Below, one piece after another: positions 31,541 to 36,735 of a stretch of DNA of 36,735 nucleotides. This DNA is from a virus. The stretch is taken from positions 1-36,735 of the IMG/VR virus record IMGVR_UViG_3300005530_000058, one strand, 5' to 3'. The position numbers and the translations under genes were made by a program. Position 1 is the first letter of the stretch; each line of letters opens with the position of its first letter. Below the pieces are notes generated by a model. The model saw nothing but the letters and a program-made list of their open reading frames with translations. It made no database searches and was not told where the DNA came from.

Positions 31541-33503
31541 TTGTTTGTCCTGTGCTTAATGTTTGTTGTGTTTGTTGCAACAGTAGTTGCAAATTCTGAA
31601 TTTCTTGTGGGCCTAGAGTTTTAATCTCATCAGGATTAGCCATAATGGCACTCAATACTTTCATGTATTCCTGTAGCAATACGGCTTTCTGATCTCCCAT
31701 CATCAATTTGGCTGCCCAACTTTCACCCTTCTCAGCAAACTGTAGTTTAAGTAGCTCTCCTAGAAACTCTGGTGCAATAGGTGTATTAGATATGATATCC
31801 CAATACTCTTTCATATTGGCTATCATTTCTTGTCGTTGGATTACATCAGTGTCACCGGCCGGTCGAATATCATATCGTGTGCTAACTACTTTCTTGTCAT
31901 TCTCAAACAACTCGATTACGTCAGTTGGGTCGGCCGGATTAGGCACCACTCGTAACTCACCAAGTAGTTCGATCTTATCTTGTAGGGCTTGAGATTGAAC
32001 TATTCTCCAAGCGGCGGTGAAAACATCCCTAACGCAAGCACTGAATAGAGTGATATTCACACTACTCAATAGTGCAGTATCTTGCTGTGCACTCTCGATT
32101 TCTTTTGCAGTAGTACGTGCTCCAGAGGATTTGTTCTGAACCGCGTAGGTCATTTGACCTATTGATTGGGCATTCTTTGTATCGAAGAATTGCAAGCCCT
32201 GAAGCATACTTGGATCAGGATAAGGCAACCTATTCCACTCCATCTCTACAGGAAATATAGCTCCATCCTTAATTTCTATAGATTGAATCTCACTCGCATT
32301 ACGACCATCTTGTGTCTTCTTGCTACCTATAAGCCAAGTCGCGCGGTTGTGTCCGTTGAGATAGCTACTGACACCAGTGGTCATTGCTTCCTGTTTGAAC
32401 TTATCTTTGAAGGCCCGGCCTTTACGTGCAGAAATCTCTTTGGATTCGGTTTCTTCAAATGGTAAGAGACGAACTGGATACAATGTCTCATCGACTGGTT
32501 GCCACTCTTTGGTTGGGATAGGTGGCTGGTCAATCATATCTACGCCAATCACGTTACCCATAATGTCGAGCCGCGGTTGTGGCACAGGGTCTTGACTAAC
32601 CATCACCGTAACTTGTTCGTCTACTCCATTATAGAATTTGGTCGGCGGTTTAATCCAACCATCACAAGCGAGCAAGGAATACCAATACACATATACCACT
32701 CCATTATATTTGCAGTAACCTTTCTTGATATCATAGACACGATCTTTGATGATACCGCTATTAGGTGTGTTTTGCTGCTGGTGATTCTTAAGTTTATCGC
32801 ATTGGTCTTTATCAAATCCAAACTTCTCAACGGCTGCATCTATTTGAGCACGAGTCCATTTATATACACGAGCGATGCGGCCATTGTTTTGGATATCTTC
32901 AGCATCCAATGAGAATTCTAGTCGATCGTGTCCGACATGTTCCACACCGCAATGGAGAGGTTTGTCGGCATCATACAAGACTTCATACCAATCCCAACCA
33001 TGAAGTTGAGCACCATCAATAGTCTTATGGTGATGTATGATCCAGTTGTTATACTGCATCCCGCGGGTGAAAGCACCCTCAAGCTCATCGTGTTTAGTTG
33101 AGGGATTTCTTATGTCACTGAATATGGCCAACCGGCGGGAGTTCTGAAGGTAAGCGATGAAGGCCGGTTTCTCCCTTGCAATATTCTCGTCGATTACCCT
33201 CATTGGGATAAGTATATCGGATTGCTTAATACGACCGGCTTTGCGTTCCTCTTCTAGGTTAATGTCAATCTTACGACGCTCACGATTGGCGATTGCCCTT
33301 ACTACTTCATCTTTGAATCCACGTTCGAGTTCTTGCAGATATGGCTTAGCTTGATTAAAGTCAAATATCTCTTCTTCGGCTTTCTTTTGCTCGGCTTCTA
33401 GCTGGACCTGTTCCGGGGTCTTCTCGATAGGGATATCCAGTGGGGCCGGTTGATCGAATTCGGTTTCGGGATTGGTTGGTTCTGTAAGGGTGGAGAGGGG
33501 CAT
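31413..33503 (-). CDS. Portal protein
   Basis: A 696-residue protein directly after TerL, the expected gene order and size of a podovirus portal (head-tail connector ring, 12-mer, DNA gate). It has a charged helical N-terminal region, a beta-rich middle (VYDIKKGYCKYNGVVYVYWY), a segment NKSSGARTTAKEIESAQQDT near 460-480 resembling the stem/wing helices of portals, a long C-terminal helical region and a disordered Gly/Gln/Asn-rich tail of about 60 residues. The tail overlaps the next gene. No SD precedes the ATG. Assignment is from order, size and pattern. Confidence 0.82.
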   Translation of the reverse strand: MPLSTLTEPTNPETEFDQPAPLDIPIEKTPEQVQLEAEQKKAEEEIFDFNQAKPYLQELERGFKDEVVRAIANRERRKIDINLEEERKAGRIKQSDILIPMRVIDENIAREKPAFIAYLQNSRRLAIFSDIRNPSTKHDELEGAFTRGMQYNNWIIHHHKTIDGAQLHGWDWYEVLYDADKPLHCGVEHVGHDRLEFSLDAEDIQNNGRIARVYKWTRAQIDAAVEKFGFDKDQCDKLKNHQQQNTPNSGIIKDRVYDIKKGYCKYNGVVYVYWYSLLACDGWIKPPTKFYNGVDEQVTVMVSQDPVPQPRLDIMGNVIGVDMIDQPPIPTKEWQPVDETLYPVRLLPFEETESKEISARKGRAFKDKFKQEAMTTGVSSYLNGHNRATWLIGSKKTQDGRNASEIQSIEIKDGAIFPVEMEWNRLPYPDPSMLQGLQFFDTKNAQSIGQMTYAVQNKSSGARTTAKEIESAQQDTALLSSVNITLFSACVRDVFTAAWRIVQSQALQDKIELLGELRVVPNPADPTDVIELFENDKKVVSTRYDIRPAGDTDVIQRQEMIANMKEYWDIISNTPIAPEFLGELLKLQFAEKGESWAAKLMMGDQKAVLLQEYMKVLSAIMANPDEIKTLGPQEIQNLQLLLQQTQQTLSTGQTNGSTNTTGGNGNPQPAPGGMATQQGNPEGNRQSEAEATGGPS

Positions 33504-33515
33504 AATATACTAAAG

Positions 33516-35459
33516 TTAGACTAAACCTTTCGCCATCAATAATGCTTCGAGACTATTACCTTTAATGGGTTCGGATTTAGCACCAATACCCATTATAGCG
33601 TCTCGATAGTTATTGAATTTCATTTGTTGAAGTTGTTCAAAAGTGTAACCGGCCTCACGTTTATCCGTATCGGCTAAGGCTTTCTCTATCTCCTCGAAGT
33701 GAGTACTACTCAGTGCTAATGCTAATGCGTCTGCCCTATCTGGTGATTTATGACCTTCTGCTTTCTCTTCGGACTTGCTCATTAGAGCAATACGTCCAGA
33801 AGTCTCATTCTTCTTGAAGTGACGATAAGCTAATTGGTTATACAAGAGCATCTCAGGATCGCTATCGACTTTACCTTCGATTACTAGAGGTAAGTACAAT
33901 AGGCATTCTTCAATGATACGTCTTATATTATACCACATCTCAGTACCACGATTAGCATATTGTTTGAATACAAATGCTCGTGATTGATTCAATACACGAT
34001 TTATCGTATGGCCGCGCTTAACTAAATGGTCAAGAATACCATGCCCAACACCACCATCATCAGCGTAGATTTCACATTGATCTTTACCGTACTTGGCATA
34101 GATACGATTAAGGCCGCGGTCGAGAGATTCTTCGGTAAGTGTGGTATCTTTCTCGCGGAAGTATAAGCAATACTCGACAAGTATAATATTTCCATGAATT
34201 ACTGTCATTGCGTTCTCGTCTCTACCGGCGGCTGTATCTAACCCTATTTTGACCTTACCGAAAGTCTTGGGTTTAGTCACTAACTTACGACTATGCTCGA
34301 TGCATCGGTTTAGGTGATCTTGGTCAATGACTACGCTACCACCAATAGAAGTGAATAGTGCGAGGATTTGTGACCTATACACTGAGCTATGTTCACCAAA
34401 TTGCTTACGAACTTCATCGATATGATCGCGACTAATGTGAGGACAGTCGAAAGCGGTAACTCGTCGGGCGTGTTTCCATGTAGTGAATGAGTGGTAGAAA
34501 TCACCTATTGGTTCATTGGGAGTGCTTACATTCAACCAGTAGTTATAACCAGTACACCGTGATAGCGCGCGGAAGATTTCGGGTTTAACGGTCTTGGCTT
34601 CGTTGACTATGATAGCCATCTCTGCATTAGGATAATCTGGGAACGGGTGATAACCTTCTGCCTTACCTTCTTCATCCGTGGCGAACATCCTTATTTCGGA
34701 ACCTGACTTTAGACACTTGATGAAACGCTTCGTTATTTTGAAGATTGGTTCTCCAAAGTAAGTATTCACTGTACGAGCTAAAGATGCAATATAATTCTCG
34801 GTCTGGGCAGTCAATTGAACTCCAGACGATGAGGTTATAATAGTCAAACTCCTGATTCTTGTCAAGGCAAACCATATAACAAAGGGTGCTACCACATAGG
34901 AGTCTTTACCGCTACCATTGGCCGCACATAGTGCAAACCTGTATGGATGTTCCGATGTAGGTTTAGCTTTAGCTAGTTCTTCGGTTACTTCTATTTGCCA
35001 AGTATGATATGGCATTATACCCTGCTGTAAATGCGGGGTAAAGAAATACATTAGTTCAAAAGGAGATTCAAATGGTAAAGTCTCCCAAGTACCAGACTTA
35101 TTAGACTCTAATGGACCGGATAAGTCTAGCTTGTCACCATCATATCGGCCTTCGTTCAATGACTCAACCGGGCCTTCTAAATATCCATTTGGAGGGGCGG
35201 GCGGGTTTGGGTAACTGAGGGGCGCGGTTACATCTTTAGTAGGAGCATTAGCAAGGGTCGAAACTCTATTGACTGGAATCGCTGAATCAATAGAGTTATC
35301 TTGCTGCTCAACTACTTGTGGCCCTAGACAATCCCTTGTAGACGACAACGCACTATCGCTAGGGATATCTTGAGGGGCCGGTGATGTAACCGCGCCTAAA
35401 GTCTTACTCTCTTGAGTATCTTCTATCTTACCGTCAGTAATGATGGTTACTTTGGCCAT
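33516..35459 (-). CDS. Terminase large subunit (TerL)
   Basis: A 647-residue protein. The ATPase half has Walker A AANGSGKDS (about 179-187, Lys185) and Walker B MAIIVNEA (about 281-288, Glu287), followed by the coupling segment LNVSTPNEP. The nuclease half has KIGLDTAAGRDENA (Asp408), IYADDGGVG (Asp467/468) and PDRADALALAL (Asp574, Asp577), the RNase H-like metal site. It pumps DNA into the prohead through the portal and cuts the concatemer. An unusual N-terminal extension of about 130 Pro/Ser-rich residues precedes the ATPase. The start at 35459 is the first ATG of the frame, so an internal start is possible but none has an SD. Confidence 0.92.
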   Translation of the reverse strand: MAKVTIITDGKIEDTQESKTLGAVTSPAPQDIPSDSALSSTRDCLGPQVVEQQDNSIDSAIPVNRVSTLANAPTKDVTAPLSYPNPPAPPNGYLEGPVESLNEGRYDGDKLDLSGPLESNKSGTWETLPFESPFELMYFFTPHLQQGIMPYHTWQIEVTEELAKAKPTSEHPYRFALCAANGSGKDSYVVAPFVIWFALTRIRSLTIITSSSGVQLTAQTENYIASLARTVNTYFGEPIFKITKRFIKCLKSGSEIRMFATDEEGKAEGYHPFPDYPNAEMAIIVNEAKTVKPEIFRALSRCTGYNYWLNVSTPNEPIGDFYHSFTTWKHARRVTAFDCPHISRDHIDEVRKQFGEHSSVYRSQILALFTSIGGSVVIDQDHLNRCIEHSRKLVTKPKTFGKVKIGLDTAAGRDENAMTVIHGNIILVEYCLYFREKDTTLTEESLDRGLNRIYAKYGKDQCEIYADDGGVGHGILDHLVKRGHTINRVLNQSRAFVFKQYANRGTEMWYNIRRIIEECLLYLPLVIEGKVDSDPEMLLYNQLAYRHFKKNETSGRIALMSKSEEKAEGHKSPDRADALALALSSTHFEEIEKALADTDKREAGYTFEQLQQMKFNNYRDAIMGIGAKSEPIKGNSLEALLMAKGLV

Positions 35460-35501
35460 TGCTTATTGATTCAATTTCTTATACTTCGCTGCGCTCAGCG
35501 G

Positions 35502-35663
35502 TTATTTCTTCGCAATCTTCACTGGATTATATCCATGATCTTTAGCTTGTTGTAACCTAACTTGTAATTCTTCTTTAGTAGTGATTGTGTGTGTTTCATA
35601 TATGTGATGATACTTTTTACCATCTTTTTCAAATATCACATAATATGAAATTATTTTATTCAT
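35502..35663 (-). CDS. Small basic hypothetical protein (53 aa)
   Basis: The ATG at 35661-35663 (leftward) shares ATGA with the stop of the TerS-like gene, and the frame runs 53 codons to a TAA at 35502-35504. The product begins MNKIISYYVIFEKDGKKYHH and reads strand-turn-strand then helix (KEELQVRLQQAKDHGY). The stop-start overlap argues for a real, translationally coupled gene. A short hairpin (CGCTG/CAGCG near 35487-35500) follows the stop. No family is recognised. Confidence 0.6.
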   Translation of the reverse strand: MNKIISYYVIFEKDGKKYHHIYETHTITTKEELQVRLQQAKDHGYNPVKIAKK

Positions 35664-36118
35664 GCCGCCACCACTTCCGCGTCCAGTGTGCGTGCTCCTA
35701 CCGCTTTCATCTTAGCATCACGCATTGCCTGACGGGCTTTGGCCATTGTCTCGCTGATCATTACTATATTGAACTTGTTCTCTTTCAATGCTTTTAGATC
35801 GTTGCGACCTTTGACTTCATTGATAACAAACTCTGCACACTTAAACCTCACACTATCAATATCCGAGGTTACCATCAGTTGTTTAATAGTACCTTTGGCA
35901 AGCTCCATATCGCCACGACCAAATACCTGTTCATTAGCCAATTCGAGTTCGCCGGTATCACCATTCTTTGATAATGCTAATTGTTGGAACTTCTTTGATC
36001 CTTGCAAGAGAATAGCCTTTACCGCTTCCACTTCCCATCCAAGGTCAGTAGCGATATCTTCAGGCATTAAACCTTCTTGTTCAAATGCAGTAATTACTTG
36101 TTGATTTGCGAGATCCAT
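35660..36118 (-). CDS. Terminase small subunit-like HTH protein (152 aa)
   Basis: A 152-residue protein two genes upstream of TerL. Residues about 17-36 (MPEDIATDLGWEVEAVKAIL) form a helix-turn-helix like those of small terminases. The middle helix region (VFGRGDMELAKGTIKQLMVT) and following helices could make the oligomeric core. The C-terminal tail is Ala-rich. It has the best ribosome-binding site of the window, AAGGAGGT at 36123-36130. TerS binds the packaging site and regulates TerL. A simple transcription factor cannot be excluded. Confidence 0.68.
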   Translation of the reverse strand: MDLANQQVITAFEQEGLMPEDIATDLGWEVEAVKAILLQGSKKFQQLALSKNGDTGELELANEQVFGRGDMELAKGTIKQLMVTSDIDSVRFKCAEFVINEVKGRNDLKALKENKFNIVMISETMAKARQAMRDAKMKAVGARTLDAEVVAA

Positions 36119-36122
36119 AATG

Positions 36123-36130
36123 ACCTCCTT
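36123..36130 (-). promoter_or_regulatory. Strong Shine-Dalgarno of the TerS-like gene
   Basis: AAGGAGGT on the minus strand lies four bases before the ATG at 36118. It stands out because most genes here, including capsid, portal and TerL, have no SD. Confidence 0.8.
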
Positions 36131-36140
36131 CTCTTTATGG

Positions 36141-36371
36141 TTAAATGGTCGGGCCGGGTTGCGGTTTGGTGTCTTCGGCTCCGGGCGTGAGCAATGGGCA
36201 CTCGCTGACCATGTTCAGTGGGGCCGGTTGAACGCATACTTGCACCATCAGGCAACCCATTACTATATCCTTTGCACTCTCACTGAACCCACTCAATTTA
36301 CCTTTTAAGTTCTCCATATCTACCACCACTCTAGCATTTCTTATGCCACACGTATCCATTACCTTACTCAT
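36141..36371 (-). CDS. Hypothetical protein, first gene of the leftward arm (76 aa)
   Basis: A 76-residue protein beginning MSKVMDTCGIRNARVVVDME and ending in a Pro-rich tail with VCVQPAPLN and KPQPGPT. The QPAP run is also found in the portal, scaffold-like and connector-like proteins and is encoded here by the same CCGGCC word, which supports this frame. An internal ATG four codons later is an alternative start. It is the first gene of the leftward arm, 22 bases before the TerS-like ATG, so it could be an early regulator or an assembly factor. The function is unknown. Confidence 0.5.
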   Translation of the reverse strand: MSKVMDTCGIRNARVVVDMENLKGKLSGFSESAKDIVMGCLMVQVCVQPAPLNMVSECPLLTPGAEDTKPQPGPTI

Positions 36372-36493
36372 ACACTCTACTTGTTATCTTCTAGTATAGA
36401 GTAGTATTGAAGTTCCTTATTTTACCAAAATTGTACGACGATCCTATGTCTGTCTGCCTGCCCAAAAGGGGGACATGACCTATGTGATAGGGT

Positions 36494-36573
36494 AACTGGG
36501 AGTCGGGTCTATTGCAATACATAAGTGATATGCACAGGTTACTCATGTATAGTTGGCCGGGTAATTCCCAGTT
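36494..36573. repeat. Long-range inverted repeat with nested arms
   Basis: AACTGGGA (36494-36501) pairs with TCCCAGTT (36566-36573), and inside them ATACAT (36517-36522) pairs with ATGTAT (36545-36550). Together they could extrude an 80-base structure in the non-coding end region. Origin, packaging recognition or regulator binding are all possible. Confidence 0.45.
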
Positions 36574-36610
36574 GCACACTAGAGATACTGAGGGTGCGCC
36601 ATAGGGATAT

Positions 36611-36663
36611 TCTCAAAAGTGAGAAAAGGTGCTCGTTTGTGCCATTTAGTCTCAAAAGTGAGA
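36611..36663. promoter_or_regulatory. Two identical 14-bp palindromic operators
   Basis: TCTCAAAAGTGAGA occurs at 36611-36624 and 36650-36663, 39 bases start to start, close to four helical turns. Each copy is a palindrome (TCTCA and TGAGA arms around a four-base centre), the usual form of a dimeric repressor site. The second copy ends 38 bases before the -35 element of the promoter at 36702-36730. The binding protein is unknown; the HTH-like proteins at 349-933 and 35660-36118 are candidates. Confidence 0.6.
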
Positions 36664-36701
36664 GTGTCGGTATTCTTTACACATAAGTTTTTGGTCCCGA
36701 A

Positions 36702-36730
36702 TTGAATACCCCTTGTTTCTCCTTTATACT
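36702..36730 (+). promoter_or_regulatory. Sigma70-like promoter pointing right
   Basis: TTGAAT (36702-36707), a 17-base spacer, and TATACT (36725-36730) give a near-consensus sigma70 promoter on the plus strand. Start of transcription would be about base 36737, just past the window end. If the molecule closes into a circle this is base 2 of the window, directly before the gene at 15-185 and the replication arm. This fits the absence of a phage RNA polymerase gene. Confidence 0.6.
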
Positions 36731-36735
36731 ACTCT

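Larger units (their letters stand above)
36372..36735. other. Non-coding control region at the right end
   Basis: These 364 bases hold no convincing gene. The only long frame (minus strand, 36391-36579) has a peptide with no plausible fold and no ribosome-binding site. The region holds an 8-bp long-range inverted repeat, two copies of a 14-bp palindrome and a rightward sigma70-like promoter. It is therefore the best candidate for the switch between the two arms, and possibly the packaging site or origin. I could not find a convincing leftward promoter for the gene at 36371; a TATACT on the minus strand near 36393-36398 lacks a -35 partner. Confidence 0.5.

Noticed and set aside
36391-36579. 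Minus-strand frame of 62 codons in the right-end region
   Set aside because: There is no SD, the peptide is unlike a folded protein, and it covers inverted repeats that look regulatory.

Overview
The window reads as most or all of the genome of a tailed phage with podovirus-type architecture. It carries TerS-like and TerL genes, a portal, a probable scaffold, a major capsid protein, a nozzle-like tail protein, fibres and giant low-complexity internal virion proteins, and I see no tape measure, sheath or tail-tube gene. The host is a Gram-negative bacterium, because there is an overlapping inner/outer-membrane spanin pair with an outer-membrane lipoprotein. The host genus cannot be read from the sequence. 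Most genes, including the capsid gene, have AT-rich leaders without a Shine-Dalgarno sequence, which suggests a host that relies little on SD-dependent initiation. I see no phage RNA polymerase, tRNA, integrase or CRISPR.

Layout: about 1-9875 is a rightward early/replication arm. It holds a DNA-binding-like protein, several very small packed genes, a Cas4/AddB-like Fe-S PD-(D/E)XK nuclease, a Sak4-like P-loop ATPase, a probable ssDNA-binding protein, a zinc-ribbon protein, a family A DNA polymerase split over two genes and a DUF3987-type helicase. The two polymerase genes are separated by a one-helix membrane peptide gene and a conserved phage gene. About 9872-36371 is one leftward arm. Read in its own direction it runs: small gene, TerS-like, small gene, TerL, portal, small overlapping gene, small gene, scaffold-like, capsid, five genes encoding predicted exported proteins, i-spanin/o-spanin, holin-like, LamG protein, tail fibre, connector-like protein, nozzle-like protein, and internal virion proteins ending in a 1574-residue protein with an HEFSH metallopeptidase motif. 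An HNH-AP2 homing endonuclease sits among the internal virion genes. The two arms converge with overlapping stop codons at 9872-9875.

The right end (36372-36735) has no convincing gene. It holds inverted repeats, two identical 14-bp palindromes and a good sigma70-like promoter pointing right. If the molecule is circular or circularly permuted, this promoter would fire straight into the first gene at the left end, and the block would be the divergent control region between the arms. That is inference.

The most unusual parts are: (i) five consecutive late genes (24503-28197) that each begin with a Sec-type signal peptide, in AT-richer DNA, and include an SGNH hydrolase, a fibronectin III-like protein and a fibre-like protein; (ii) the UDG-like/exonuclease/polymerase split into two genes; (iii) a long nested hairpin directly before the capsid start codon; (iv) strong over-representation of G+C-only words such as CCGCGG and GGGCCGG in an otherwise moderately AT-rich genome.
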